Shown here: positions 47,491 through 60,636 of the stretch, one piece after another | Layout: each line of letters starts with the position of its first letter | How positions within the stretch are numbered: the stretch's first letter is position 1 | Origin: Phyto melanocephala | Lineage: Eukaryota > Arthropoda > Insecta > Diptera > Rhinophoridae | Assembly (NCBI GenBank): GCA_941918925.1 | Contig: OW799234.1 | Location: 110,357,884 to 110,421,883 of the forward strand | DNA: 64,000 bases | Direction: 5' to 3' | Notes under the pieces: model-generated | Told to the model about the DNA's origin: nothing | Database searches by the model: none | Seen by the model: only the letters and a program-made list of their open reading frames with translations | Program-made: the position numbers and the translations under genes

Positions 47491-50400
47491 TTTTTATACC
47501 CGCCACCAAAAAAATGGTGGGGGTATATTCATTTTGTCATTCCGTTTGTAACACATCGAAATATCCATTTTAGACCCCATAAAGTATATATATTCTGAAT
47601 CAGGGTTTGATTTGATGACGATCTAGCTATGTCCGTCCGTCTGTCCGTCTGTCCGTCTGTTGAAAGCACGATAGAGGTCGCACCGAAAAAGCTAGGGGGC
47701 TCAAATTTTGCCAGAATCTTTCTTATAGACAAGGTTTGTTTGGTATTGAAAATGGGCTAAATCGGAATATTAGGAAGAGAGTTATATCTCGAAAAGCAAG
47801 AGTAGGTCGAAAAAACCATGTCCTTCAAACATCGAATAAAATGGAATTGTGTCTAAACGCATTAACATAGACTCATGAAACTTCGAATGTATATTTCCTG
47901 AGTAAAAGCAATATTTTTCCCCGAAAATTATCTAAATCCATGCATTAGGAGAGGAGTTATCGATCAAAATGTACGAAAATTTATACCGCACAGTGTATTT
48001 TTCGGTATATTTAAAAACAAAAACGTCATAAAAGCAACAAAATTGGATGTACGACTCTGAAATTTTGCACACTTTGCTTATTGGTGAGACGCTTTTTTGT
48101 AACGGAAAATCAATGTGCCACGCCCACTTTTACGCCCACCTCCCATATAACGTTTTACCCAACATTCATATAATTTCTCAATTTATATAGATTTTGGAAT
48201 AATAAAGGGCTATATTGAAACATCTCAGTTGTACTCATTCGAAAATATAACTTTGACACGCCCACTATAACGCCCACTTTTCACGTTATATACCGTTAAT
48301 TAAATTTAAAAGCTCATAAAACCGCCAAAATTAGAGGTATGATGATCAAATTCGCTACGTATATCCTCCTAGGCAATGTCATTACTGTGCCAGAAAATTA
48401 AGGCGCCACGCCCACTTTAACGCCCACCTCCCATATAACGTTTTACTTAAAATTCATATAATTTCTCTATTAATAAAGATTTTGGAATTATAAAGGGCTA
48501 TTTTGAAACACCTAAGTTGTACTCATTCGCAAAAATAACTTTGACACGCCTACTATAACGCCCACTTTTCACGTTATAGACCGTTAATGAAATTTATAAG
48601 CTTATAAAACCGCCAAAATTAGAGGTATGATGATCAAATTTGCTACGTATATCCTCCTAGGCAATGTCATTACTGTACCAGAAAATTAAGGCGCCACGCC
48701 CACTTTAACGCCCACCTCCCATATAACGTTTTACTTAAAATTCATATAATTTCTCTATTAATAAAGATTTTGGCATTCTAAAGGGCTATATTGAAACACC
48801 TATGTTGTACTCATTCGCAAAAATAACTTTGACACGCCTACTATAACGCCCACTTTTCACGTTATAGACCGTTAATGAAATTTAAAAGCTTATAAAACCG
48901 CCAAAATTAGAGGTATGATGATCAAATTCGCTACGTATATCCTCCTAGGCAATGTCATTACTGTACCAGAAAATTAAGGCGCCACGCCCACTTTAACGCC
49001 CACCTCCCATATAACGTTTTACTTAAAATTCATATAATTTCTCTATTAATAAAGATTTTGGAATTATAAAGGGCTATTTTGAAACACCTAAGTTGTACTC
49101 ATTCGCAAAAATAATTTTGACACGCCTACTATAACGCCCACTTTTCACGTTATAGACCGTTAATGAAATTTATAAGCTTATAAAACCGCCAAAATTAGAG
49201 GTATGATGATCAAATTCGCTACCTATATCCTCCTAGGCAATGTCATTACTGTGCCAGAAAATTAAGGCGCCACGCCCACTTTAACGCCCACCTCCCATAT
49301 TACGTTTTACTTAAAGTTCATATAATTTCTCTATTAATAAAGATTTTGGAATTATAAAGGGCTATATTGAAATACCTAAGTTGTACTCATTCGCAAAAAT
49401 AACTTTTACACGCCTACTATAACGCCCACTTTTCACGTTATATACCGTTAATGTAATTTAAAAGCTCATAAAACCGCCAAAATAAGAGGTATGATGATAA
49501 AATTTGCTACGTATATCCCCCTAGGCAATGTCATTACTGTGCCAATAAATTAAAGTGCCACGCTCACTTTTATGCCCACCTCCCATATAACGTTTTACTC
49601 AAAATTCCTATAATTTCTCTATTAATAAAGATTTTGGAATTATAAAGGGCTATATTGAAACACCTTAGTTGTACTCATTCGCAAAAATAACTTTTACACG
49701 CCTACTATAACGCCCACTTTTCACGTTATATACCGTTAATGTAATTTAAAAGCTCATAAAACCGCCAAAATAAGACGTATGATGATAAAATTTGCTACGT
49801 ATATCATCCTAGGCAATGTCATTACTGTACCAGAAAATTAAGGCGCCACGCCCACTTTAACGCCCACCTCCCATATAACGTTTTACTTAAAATTCATATA
49901 ATTTCTCTATTAATAAAGATTTTGGAATTATAAAGGGCTATTTTGAAACACCTAAGTTGTACTCATTCGCAAAAATAATTTTGACACGCCTACTATAACG
50001 CCCACTTTTCACGTTATAGACCGTTAATGAAATTTATAAGCTTATAAAACCGCCAAAATTAGAGGTATGATGATCAAATTCGCTACTTATATCCTCCTAG
50101 GCAATGTCATTACTGTGCCAGAAAATTAAGGCGCCACGCCCACTTTAACGCCCACCTCCCATATAACGTTTTACTTAAAGTTCATATAATTTCTCTATTA
50201 ATAAAGATTTTGGAATTATAAAGGGCTATATTGAAATACCTAAGTTGTACTCATTCGCAAAAATAACTTTTACACGCCTACTATAACGCCCACTTTTCAC
50301 GTTATATACCGTTAATGTAATTTAAAAGCTCATAAAACCGCCAAAATAAGAGGTATGATGATAAAATTTGCTACGTATATCCCCCTAGGCAATGTCATTA

Positions 50401-51734
50401 CTGTGCCAATAAATTAAAGTGCCACGCTCACTTTTATGCCCACCTCCCATATAACGTTTTACTCAAAATTCCTATAATTTCTCTATTAATAAAGATTTTG
50501 GAATTATAAAGGGCTATATTGAAACACCTTAGTTGTACTCATTCGCAAAAATAACTTTTACACGCCTACTATAACGCCCACTTTTCACGTTATATACCGT
50601 TAATGTAATTTAAAAGCTCATAAAACCGCCAAAATAAGACGTATGATGATAAAATTTGCTACGTATATCATCCTAGGCAATGTCATTACTGTGCTAGAAA
50701 ATTAAGTTGCCACGCCCACTTTTACGCCCACCTCTCATATAACGTTTTACCTAAGATTGATATAATGTCTCTACTAATAATGATTTTGGAATAATAAAGG
50801 GCTGTATTGAAACACCTAAGTTGTACTCATTCGCAAAAACAACTTTGACACGTCTACTATAACGCCCACTTTTCACGTAATCTACCGCTAATGAAATTTA
50901 AAAGCTCATAAAACCGCCAAAATTAGAGGTATGATGATCAAATTTGCTACGTATATCCTTCTAATCAATGTTATTGTTGTGCCAAAAAGTTTAGGTGACA
51001 CACCCACTTTAAATAAAATACAAATTATTTAGGATATTATTATTTCTTTTTATAATGATAATATTTGTATGGTTCAATTATGTATTTAACAAAATATTGG
51101 CCAAATGGCCCCCCCATCCTTGGCGCCACTCCTCTATCTGATGGTCCAAATTTTCAATGACAATATTGATGCTCAATTGTTGGGCATGATGATGAGTCGA
51201 GGTTGACTGCTCTTTTGCCACACTATCGCAAAAAACAGCAATAGTTCCCATTCAACGAACTAAGAAGGCATTCACAGATTTTCTAACATTTTATACAGAC
51301 CTGTTTTGCAGAAATTTAAATATTTTTTACAATTCTCCCGATTGTGGACGAACTTGAACGATTATGTTGATCAGAAGAATTACGAAGTGCACTAAATGCA
51401 TTTTGATTTGAACGCCCATTTTCATAATAAACCTGAATAACTTTAAAACGTTGCTCATTTGCGTATCTTTCCACGGATCAAAATGAGTAAGTTTGAGATT
51501 AAGAAATGTCAAGTGAAATGCAGAAAACAAATTTAAAGACTAGGTGTAATTTCACCTTCAACATGGGCCCTTAAAATTTAATCACCCTCTACAAACAAAG
51601 TGATACATATTTTATTATAAAGAGATTATTCCATAATGATTAACAAAATAATAAATATTGTGCTTTAAATGTACACAAAATTGGTGGTGGGTATAAAAGA
51701 TTCGGCACAGCCGAATATAGTGCTCTTACTTGTT
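47491..51734 (+). mobile_element. DINE-1/INE-1-like Helentron, full length, expanded 288-bp core
   Basis: Same architecture as 35770-37894: 5' TTTTTATACCCGCCACCA hairpin, CCGTCTGT module and a tandem core. The same 3' module (about 51010-51680) follows, then the GATTCGGCACAGCCGAATAT hairpin and CTTACTTGTT terminus. It is twice as long only because its core holds ten marker units rather than two. Subterminal inverted repeats TTTTATACCCGCCACCA and TTGGTGGTGGGTATAAAA are present. No protein is encoded. It is bordered by T-rich DNA, as expected for elements that insert between T residues. Confidence 0.9.
48255..51000 (+). repeat. Ten-unit tandem array, exact 288-bp period, with 864-bp higher-order repeat
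   Basis: The marker (G/T)ACACGCC(T/C)ACTATAACGCC lies at 48255, 48543, 48831, 49119, 49407, 49695, 49983, 50271, 50559 and 50847: nine consecutive spacings of exactly 288 bp. Each unit also contains CCACGCCCACTTTAACGCCC, CCTCCCATATAACGTTTTAC and ACCGCCAAAATTAGAGGTAT. Shared private variants (TACACG, CTGTACCAG, AAATACC, CACCTTAG) show that 48957-49820 and 49821-50684 are a 3-unit, 864-bp block duplicated in tandem. Confidence 0.95.
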
Positions 51735-51779
51735 TTTTAATAGAACAGAGGCATATTGTATCTACGAGCAAAAGTATTC

Positions 51780-51952
51780 ATAAATTATAGTGGTTCATTT
51801 CCGAATATTTTCAATAGGTTTATACCTTACAAGTCTATTTAACATGTGAGGGCTTCCAAAAGTTGAATTCAAATAACGGAGACAAATATTTTAACCTATT
51901 CTTAAGCTTTCAGAAAATTCAAACGGCATCCAAGTGAAGGGTATAAAAATTA
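51780..51952 (-). mobile_element. Decayed DINE-like 5' fragment
   Basis: AAGCTTTCAGAAAATTCA and GTGAAGGGTATAAAA at the right, preceded by TTTATACCTTACAAGTC and AGGGCTTCCAAAAGTT, parallel the 24540-24780 copy (AAGCTTTCAGAAAATATA, GTGAAGGGTATAAAAA, GAATACCTTACCCGGG). It is strongly diverged. Confidence 0.45.
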
Positions 51953-52719
51953 TTAACAACAAGGTTTGTTAAGCAATCCCATTCTCATCGCTATTTAACA
52001 AACGGCTACAGCAGGACAAAACTAGTGATAATGTGAAATAGAATCATGAACGGAGAAAAATGGTTGCTGTTGGCAATTTCGTTGAGGCAGTTTAAAAATA
52101 AATATTAACATCTAACCCTAAATCACTGATCAAAAATTGCTGACAATGAAATCGTGGCCGATTTCAAAAATCCATTCAACTCTAACAGTTTTAGAAAGAC
52201 TATACTATTTAGATGATACCTTCAATATAACAATTAAATTTCTTTTAAAAAAAAACTCAAAATAATTCAAGCTTGGATAAATTAAAATAAATTTTAATTT
52301 TACTCTTTTTTGATAATTTATAAAACACCCTCTTTCTACTATACAATGGAAATTTGTTTTCATTTGTTCTCACAAAACACAAATTTTTTTTGTTGGCAAA
52401 AATTTAATATTCATATGCTTATATGATTCAGTGTAAAAATTACTCCTACTTAACTGCAAATGATTAAAAAACAGTATAAGAAAAACATTTAACAAATAAC
52501 AGTGGGTTAAGCCTAATCACATGGTACTCTACACAAACTGCGACTATTTATTTAGTTATCATTTATTAAATAGGAAATTAACTGTATTATTTTGAATTAA
52601 GGAAATTTTAATATTGGCTGAAAGTTATAGTCAACTATACACTAATTATTACAAAAATTTAAATATTAACTTTAGCTTGAATTGACATTGAACTTGAACA
52701 CAATGATAAGTTTTGAGGA
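51953..52719. other. AT-rich stretch, nothing recognised
   Basis: No supported feature. Confidence 0.4.
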
Positions 52720-52956
52720 CTAAAAAAAGAAGGTAGGTTAGGTTAGGTAGAACAGGCAGCTTTGTGCAGCTCACTTGAGTCCATTATAATTATCCCATTG
52801 TGATACCTGAATAGAACAGTAAGAATAGAATAGAAAAGAGAGAAGAGAAGCAGGCTAGTCCAGAGTCTCTGGCTGGAATCGAACCCGCAATCCCCAAACT
52901 AGCAGACCAGCACACTACTGACTACCCCACCGGGGAACCCTAAAAAAAAGAAGGTA
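52720..52956 (-). mobile_element. tRNA-derived SINE, complete copy with ~16-bp target duplication
   Basis: Element about 52736-52940 on the minus strand. Its head contains A-box TAGTCAGTAGTG (52913-52924) and B-box GGTTCGATTCC (52875-52885), nearly identical to the copy at 1100-1320 through CTGGTCTGCTAGTTTGGGG. The pyrimidine-rich middle is similar, but the 3' body differs. The tail is TACCTAACCTAACC. Flanks CTAAAAAAAGAAGGTA (52720-52735) and CTAAAAAAAAGAAGGTA (52940-52956) form a 16-bp target duplication differing only in A-run length. This proves insertion by reverse transcription; mobilising LINE unknown. Confidence 0.9.
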
Positions 52957-54459
52957 AAACAAATTCATCGATATAAAATATGTTAGTCTAAATGACCAGT
53001 GGTTATATGTTCGAGTGAAGACTCTCGACTATTGCTCTACAACTATTTTTTCAGCTTGTTTAACGAACTGTTTAAATTTTTTTTTTATATAACATTGCAA
53101 TATGAATATAAGCAACATGAAAACGCTTAACAGATATACAGTAGAAGGTCATATATATATAAACCACTATTATTGCTTATAACTTACCTTTAATAAATTT
53201 AGTTTAGAGGGAATTTACGCGATTTTAAGTACATTATCATTTTCGTGAATATAAAAGTTATATGCAATGAAAAATATATAAATAGCTCTCAGTGCAAAAT
53301 TTAAATTATGAGAGGAAGTATTTTTATGTTTGTGAATACGATAAGATAAGAATTTTTTCGATGACATTTATTTGGACAGAGTTTTGGCCTTTGTTAAATT
53401 TTGAATAGAATAGAAGATGTTACTTATAAAAACTTAATAGTGTAGGACGTTAAAAGCAACGAAAGTAAATGTGATTTTTTAATGTTTATCAAATTTTCTA
53501 TAGATGCTGTAACAAACATACTACAAAAAGTTTTATTTTTTCACTGTTTTCAAACATCTTTCCTAATTCGCATTACAAAACTAATTATTCGCTTTGTAAA
53601 ACATGCACAAATTTAACACAAACTATATTTTTCCTTATTTTTGCAGAAAAAACTGAATACATGACACCTAAATAGTTTTGAAAAAAAATTTAACAGAAAT
53701 TATGTGCAGTATTATATTACATTACGGGATTTTTGTTTCACTTGGTTTTTTCTGTAAAAAAAACAAAAAAGAAATATTTTTTTTCTTGTTTCTACTATTC
53801 GTAGTCACTTTAATAAACACAAACCTTTTACGCACCCTCAGAGCTAATGTAATGCGACACTTTTCGTTTCAGTGTTTATTTAACTACTTTATTTTGATGT
53901 GTTTTTATATTCGTCTAGTTTATGGCATAACCTAAGGTTAATTTATTTAAAGAAAAAAAAAATAATTAAAAAAAAAGTAAATATAATTGTAGTGAGTTTT
54001 AACGAGCGTATTTTATATTTTTTTAATTTGCATAGAGACAAGAGTTTAAGTACTTTATGGCACTTTGTCAGGGCGCTACATAAAAGGCAAAAAATTAAGT
54101 AAAATAATAGTAATGAGTAAAGAAAAGCAAACTATAAAAAATATGCATATCTCTGGCAAAAAGGAATAATTGCCTAAGTCGACTGGACGGAGTTCATATC
54201 ATTGTTTTTATTTTATTTTAATTTAATTTTATTTTTTTTTTAATTTTATAAAAATATTGAAAGATTTTTTTTTAATTTGTAAAAATCAACTCAACCATAT
54301 AAAACTTATTTCCTTAAAAATGGGAAAAAAAGCCATTAACATACTGAAAATTCTTTTTAGTATATAAAAAGAAAATCTTAGTGCAATCCTCAAACAGTTT
54401 CGTAATTTTTATGGGGCGAACCCTTTGCATTATATACAAGTGATATTCGTTAATTTTGC
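52957..54459. other. AT-rich stretch, nothing recognised
   Basis: Open frames at 53678-53935 and 53899-54102 are phenylalanine/lysine-rich products of AT bias without domain evidence. Confidence 0.4.
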
Positions 54460-54706
54460 AAAAAAAATGGTGGTGGGGTATATTCATTTTATCATTCCGT
54501 TTGTTACACATCAAAATATCTATTTTAAGCGCCATTAGGTATATATTTTCTGAGTCCAGGTTTCAATTCAGGACGATCTGGCTATGTCGTCCAACTGTCC
54601 GTCTGTTTAAAGCATGACAGATTTCGAATCGAAACAGTTAGAAGAATCAAATTTTTCTAGAATATTTTTTTTATATACACAAGGTTTGTTTGGTATTGAA
54701 TATAGT
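54460..54706 (+). mobile_element. DINE-1-like 5' module fragment
   Basis: AAAAAAATGGTGGTGGGGTA, CATTTTATCATTCCGTTTGT, ACACATCAAAATATC, GACGATCTGGCTATGTCG, CCGTCTGTTTAAAGCA and GGTTTGTTTGGTATTGAA follow the same order as 35790-36040 with many changes. The core and 3' end are absent. Confidence 0.75.
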
Positions 54707-54984
54707 AATAGCTTTGTAAAATATAGAATATATACTTATATTGTATATATACCACATTTATACCATTTAAAGTTTCGCAGTATACAAACCAGCTTTAAAC
54801 AAATTTGTTCAATGGTTTAATTGTATACTATACTATTGTAAAGTGTGTTTTTATAAAGTTATAGAATTTTGAATAGGTATAAAACCAAGATCAGTGTCTT
54901 AAATTGTCATAAAACTTACTTTGTTCGAAACATTATCTTCTCGGCTCGAATGTAGTCTAATCTGAAAACAAATTTTCCAGGAAT

Positions 54985-55545
54985 TTTCAAGCTTATCGAC
55001 GTAAAGAAGCGATTTCACATATCTCGACAAAAAAATCTGGCGTCGTTAAACTGAACGATTTTGGAGGCCAATTCAGAGGTCTTAAGCGTAAAACTGGCCG
55101 GTTACCAAACATTTCCTTTTAACCGTCTTATTAAAATCACAGCTCCTGCACATTATGTTTGTTCAATTGATAAACTAAAACGTCAGTAATCGTAGTATTA
55201 TAAAAGTCGTCATTGACTTTAATTTTCTGACCAGCATAGTTTATAAAGAATGACTCCACCAGCCTACAAATCACTCCAATTAATCAGTTTTCCAGATGTA
55301 ACGGTGCCTCAGCAAACACTTGAGGATTATCATCACTTCAAATGTGGCAGCTTTGTTTACTGACGTATTCATCCAAACAATAGTTAGCTTCATCACTAAA
55401 CCAAATTAAGCTTATAAAAATTGGGATTAAAGGCAATCTTATTTTGGGCCCATTGACCGAATCTAGGTCTTGTAATTCATATTGAAATGACAAACTAAAC
55501 CACTTGACAGCTAAGGAAAAGCCAGCCATTAAAAAGTGTTGCCAA
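54985..55545 (-). pseudogene. Decayed mariner transposase with all three catalytic D codons
   Basis: Minus-strand frames give RFGQWAQNKIAFNPNFYKL, WFSDEANYCLDEYVSKQSCH (first D), NPQVFAEAPLHLEKL, and GGVI with a decayed FFEN region. Then come VQEL, stop, F, stop, stop, DG (second D, from WFQQDG) and RPLNWPPKSFSLTTPDFF (third D). Tryptophan has become TGA and two glutamines TAA around the second D. No terminal repeat was located. It is a rosa-type mariner like the fragment at 29.4 kb. Several stops and frameshifts make it dead. Confidence 0.8.
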
Positions 55546-56559
55546 CTTAAATTAAAAAAAAAACACCCGTTAGTTTACAAATCCAATATCAGTTACTGAT
55601 ATACTTAGGAATGACTTTAGGAATGTTACTAACATTTCAAAGTTAAAAAAATATATTTTTCCTTTAAAAATTGCATAAGAAAGATTTACGGTCAAATCCG
55701 TAAAAAACAGCTGTCTAGAAGATTTATACATCAAATTACCATAGAAAATCATTTTTATAAATGCTTTATATATTTTTAATAAAGTTCATGAATAGGGCAG
55801 TTTAAATATAAAAATCGAACCGACAATTAAAAAAATAAAACGTGACCCTAATATAACAAAAGCTTTAAAGACGTCTTTAAGAAGTAAATTAACTAGACTT
55901 TACAAACAATCTGTTAACATTACACCACATATAACCATATGAGTACTACAAGTATGTGTGAACTATTTGGTTAAGATTTTTAATGAATTGTTATTAACAA
56001 AAGACAAGTAAGTATGTGACGGCCTGTTTTTGTACTTGTATTGTAGGCAAATCACGATTTTGCCACATGTAATTTGTCACAATAATGCGTCACCACAAAT
56101 ACCTGTACAGATTCCTAACAACCCACACACAAGCACAAAATCAAAAGCAATAATTTGAATGGAAAAGCTGTAGACACATATTCATTCAAGCACTCGTTCT
56201 ATTTCGTACATGTAAATATGTACATAATGTTATGTTACAGTTAATGGGGGGTTTTATTAAACATTATGCGAGTTTTGTTTATGTGTCTGTCTGTACATAC
56301 ATATATTAAGTATGTGTACATGTGTGTAAATTGAATAGGCTGATAAACGTATACATGATATTATTTGTACAATTATTTTTAAAAAAAAAGGTAAATAAAA
56401 GAAGAAAAACAAATAAGAATCTTTTTTGTGGTTACATGGTTCTATGAAATCTGTATAATGTGTGTCTGCATGTGATCCACCTGTTTGTTATTTTTTCTTT
56501 AATTTAATTTATAATTTAGGTAAATAAAAGGAAATTATATTTATTGTATTTACACACAC
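55546..56559. other. AT-rich stretch, nothing recognised
   Basis: Possible C-to-5' mariner flank near 55550; otherwise unassigned AT-rich DNA with scattered TACATA tracts (56200-56320). Confidence 0.35.
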
Positions 56560-57490
56560 ATACCAAAAAACATGTGTGGGAGTACATATATTCATTTTGT
56601 CATTCCATTTGCAACATATCGAAATATCCATTTAAGACCCCATTAAGTATATATTTTCTGAGTCGTAGTTTCATTTTATGATGATCTAGCTATATCCGTC
56701 CGTCTGTCCATCTGTTGAAAGCACGATAGAGCTCTAACCGAATAAGTTAGGGGCCAGAATGCTTTTTATACACCAGATATGTTTGGTATTTAAAATACAC
56801 TATATCGGAAGAGAGTTATAGGTGGTAAGACAAGAGTAGGTAAATATCAAATAAAATGCGATTGTGCCTTAACGCATTTGAAGCAATAAAACTCGGAACA
56901 TATATTTCCAGAGTAAAAAACAATCTTTTCCTGAAAAGTTCTCAAATCTATACATTACCAAAATTTACACCGCACAGTGTCTTTTTCGGTATATTCAAAA
57001 TTTAAATATAAATTTTATGATGTTGAAATTTTGCCAACATTTCTTTTGGTTCAATGGATTTGTACTAAATTAATGAGACACGCCTACTTTAGTGCCCATA
57101 TAATGCTTTATCTCAAAATTATAATTTTTATATGAATAAAAATTTTTTAAGAATAAAGGAAATAATATATAAGTTGAATACATTAGTAAGAAATACATTC
57201 ACACGCCAAATTTAATGCCCACTTATCACGCAATCTAGTGTTAGTGAAATTTAAAAGCCCATAAAACCAACAGACTTGGATGTATTAACTGATGAAATTT
57301 CGTACATATAAAGGTAACACGTCCACTTTAACGTCTACCTCCCATATAATGCTTTAACATAAATTCATATAATTTCTGTATGGACAAAAGATTTTCAAAA
57401 AAAAAAAAAGAAATCTGTAATGGATTATCTAAGTGGAATTCAAATATTATTTATATAATTTTTACAGTAGGAAGTGCCATGCCCACTCAA
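56560..57490 (+). mobile_element. Degenerate DINE-1-like copy
   Basis: Begins TACCAAAAAACATGTGTGGG then ATTCATTTTGTCATTCCATT and CCGTCCGTCTGTCCATCTG. It continues collinearly with the 5' module and about two decayed core units (ACACGCCTACTTTAGTGCCC, ACACGCCAAATTTAATGCCC, CACGTCCACTTTAACGTCTA). Divergence is much higher than in the three full-length copies, and the 3' hairpin is missing, so it is older. Confidence 0.75.
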
Positions 57491-58031
57491 AGCTAATATT
57501 AGATCTTTCTTCTTCTGGGTTCCAATTTATACACATCTGGTTCCGTAAAAATACAACATTGTTGAAAAAAAAACGTCAGTAGTATCATTTCTAATGCAGA
57601 AATTGTTAATTATCGTTAAAATGTATTTAGTGAATCTCACAATCGTTGGTGAAACTTAAACGATTGTCGGTTCGTTAGAGGAGGCTATTAAATCGCGGAA
57701 ATAACGGTCTGTTTAATTGACATAAATTTCTATCTACATTTTTAAGCTGAAATCTCATACACTCATCAAAAACAGACAAATCTGTAACATTTTAATATTG
57801 AGGAGAAATTCAAATCACGGATGAATGTTACCCCTCTATATTAGTCAATTATAATTAATATAGTTTTTAAACGTATCATAGGTCAAATTAGTTATAATTA
57901 GTTGCACCGCCTATACATATGCTTAGTATAATTATTTAGAAGAATAAAAGAATAAAAGTTTTTATTTATATTTTTTAAAGTAATTAAGTATTTGAACATT
58001 AAAGCATTAAAGGCTGTAACGAAAATATTAC
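57491..58031. other. AT-rich spacer, nothing recognised
   Basis: No supported feature. Confidence 0.4.
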
Positions 58032-58143
58032 ATCTACATTAGCGTGATCGATTCGGCTTTACAACCGGTGGAAAACCGGTGTTTTTACTCTTTCAGCTGG
58101 CGGTTTTTTCCAAATGTTAATTTTTCGAATGTCCAATACACCG

Positions 58144-60320
58144 TTTTTATACCCGCCACCAAAAAAATGGTGGGGGTATATTCATTTTGTCATTCCGTTT
58201 GTAACACATCGAAATATCCATTTTAGACCCCATAAAGTATATATTATTAACGTAGACTCATGAAACTTCGAATATATATTTCCTGAGTAAAAACAATATT
58301 TTTCCCCGAAAATTATCTAAATCTATGCATTAGGAGAGGAGTTATAGATCAAAATGTACGAAAATTTATACCGCACAGTGTATTTTTTGGTATATTTAAA
58401 AACAAAAACGTCATAAAAGCAACAAAATTGGATGTACGACTCTGAAATTTTGCACACTTTGCTCTTAGGTGAGAGGCTTTTTTGCAACGGAAAATCAATG
58501 TGCCACGCCCACCTCCCATATAACGTTTTACCCAAAATTCATATAATTTCACTATTAATATAGATTTTGGAATAATAAAGGACTATATTGAAACATCTAG
58601 GTTGTGCTCATTAGCAAAAACAACTTTGACACGCCTACTATAACGCCCACTTTTCACGTTATCTGCCGTTAATGAAATTTAAAAGCTCATAAAACCGCCA
58701 AAATTAGAGGTATGATAATAAAATTTGCTACGTATATCCCACTAGGCAATGTCATTAATGTGCCAGAAAATTAAGGTGCCATGCCCACTTTTACGCCCAC
58801 CTCCCATATAACGTTTTACCTAAAATTCATATAATTTCTGTATTAATAAAGATTTTGGAATAATACAGGGCTATATTGAAACACCTAAGTTGCACTCATT
58901 CGCAAAAACAGCTTTGACACGCCTACTATAACGCCCACTTTTCACGTTATCTGCCGTTAATGAAATTTAAAAGCTCATAAAACCGCCAAAATTAGAGGTA
59001 TGATAATAAAATTTGCTACGTATATCCCACTAGGCAATGTCATTAATGTGCCAGAAAATTAAGGTGCCATGCTCACTTTTACGCCCACCTCCCATATAAC
59101 GTTTTACCTAAAATTCATATAATTTCTGTATTAATAAAGATTTTGGAAGAATAAAGAGCTATATTGAAACACCTAAGTTGTACTCATTCGCAAAAACAAC
59201 TTTGACACGCCTACTATAACGCCCACTTTTCACGTTATCTACCGTTAATGAAATTTAAAAGCTCATAAAACCGCCAAAAATAGAGGTATGATGATCAAAT
59301 TTGCTACGTTTATTCTTCTAATCAATGTTATAAATGTGCCAAAAAGTTAGGTGACACGCCCACTTTAACGCCTACCTCATATATAACGGTTTATCTTAAA
59401 TTCATGTAATTTCTCTATTGACAAAGTTTTTGGGAAAATAAAGGACTATATTGAAATATCTAAGTTGTATTTTTTAGCAGAAACTTTATTGGCATGCCTA
59501 CTTTAACGCCCACTTTCATTGAAAGACTACACTTACAAAAGCATTTTAGTAGCATATTGAAGTTATAAAGGGTGGTTAAATTTTATGTTGAATTTAAATA
59601 AAACACAAATTATTTAGGATATTATTATTATTTCTTTTTGTAATTATTATATTTGTGTGGTTCAATTATGTATTTAACAAAATGTCGGACAAATGGCCCC
59701 CCATCCTTGGCGCCACTCCTCTATCTGATGGTCCAAATTTTCAATGACAATGTTGATGCTCAATTGTTGGGCATGATGATGAGGCGAGGTTGACTGCTCT
59801 TTTGCCACACTATCGCAAAAACCAGCAGTGGTTCCCATTCAACGAACTAAGAAGGAATTCACAGAATTTCTAGCATTTTATACAGACCTGTTTTGCAGAA
59901 ATTTAAATATTTTTTACAATGCTCCCGATTGCGGACGAATTTGAACGATTATATTGATGAAAAGAATTACGAAATGCACAAAATGCATTTTGATTTGAAC
60001 GCCAATTTTTATAAAAAACCTACATAACTTTAAAGCGTTGCTCATTTGCGTATCTTTCCCCGGATCAAATTGAGTAAGTTTGAGATTGAGAAATGTCAAG
60101 TGAAATGCAGAAAACAAATTTAAAGACTAGATGTAGTTCACCTTCAACATTGGCTCTTATAATTTAACCATCCTCTATAAAGAAAGCGATACATATTTTA
60201 TTAAAAAAAGATTATTCCATAGCGATTAACAAAATAATAAATATTGTGCTTTAAATGTACATAAAATTGGTGGTGGGTATAAAAGATTCGGCACAGCCGA
60301 ATATAGTGCTCTTACTTGTT
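58144..60320 (+). mobile_element. DINE-1/INE-1-like Helentron, 3 core units, 5' internal deletion
   Basis: Both tips are intact: 5' TTTTTATACCCGCCACCA, 3' hairpin GATTCGGCACAGCCGAATAT and CTTACTTGTT. Core markers at 58628, 58916 and 59204 are exactly 288 bp apart. Compared with 35770-37894 it lacks about 285 bp of the 5' module: the sequence jumps from CCCATAAAGTATATATTAT to TAACGTAGACTCATG, removing the CCGTCTGT run. It sits within the hAT-like element, so it inserted later. Confidence 0.9.
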
Positions 60321-60636
60321 TTTACTCACAGAAGCCGGTTTTTTTTCATTTTTAGTTTTATGTTCATTTACCTTTGAAACCAAACGTACCATACTATATT
60401 CATTACCCAAAAAAATTCAAAAAATCAGCAAATTTATTAAATACTCTTTCATAATATTGTAAGAAATCTATTTGTTGTTTCAAAAACAAATGTAAAATAA
60501 GAAAAATAATTAGGTTAACTTTTATTTGTCTTAAATGGAGAGCAGGTATTTTATACGTTGCTGCGCTTATTTATTATTTGCTATAATAATCAGCTGTTCA
60601 GTTAAGTTTTTTGACTAAATTATTGTACTTTGCAAT
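60321..60636. other. hAT-like element interior between nested insertions
   Basis: AT-rich, with a CCGGTTTTTTTTC patch at 60346. No coding pattern. Confidence 0.4.

Noticed and set aside
48255..51000. CRISPR-like regularly spaced repeats
   Set aside because: Units are 288 bp and conserved throughout, with no short repeat/unique spacer pattern; it is a transposon-core tandem array.
52731..52750. TTAGG telomeric repeat tract
   Set aside because: Only two to three repeat units, always at the end of a SINE copy; it is an element tail, not a telomere remnant.
53678..54102. Two overlapping open frames suggesting a membrane protein
   Set aside because: Runs of F, L, I and K come from A/T homopolymers; no start context or domain.
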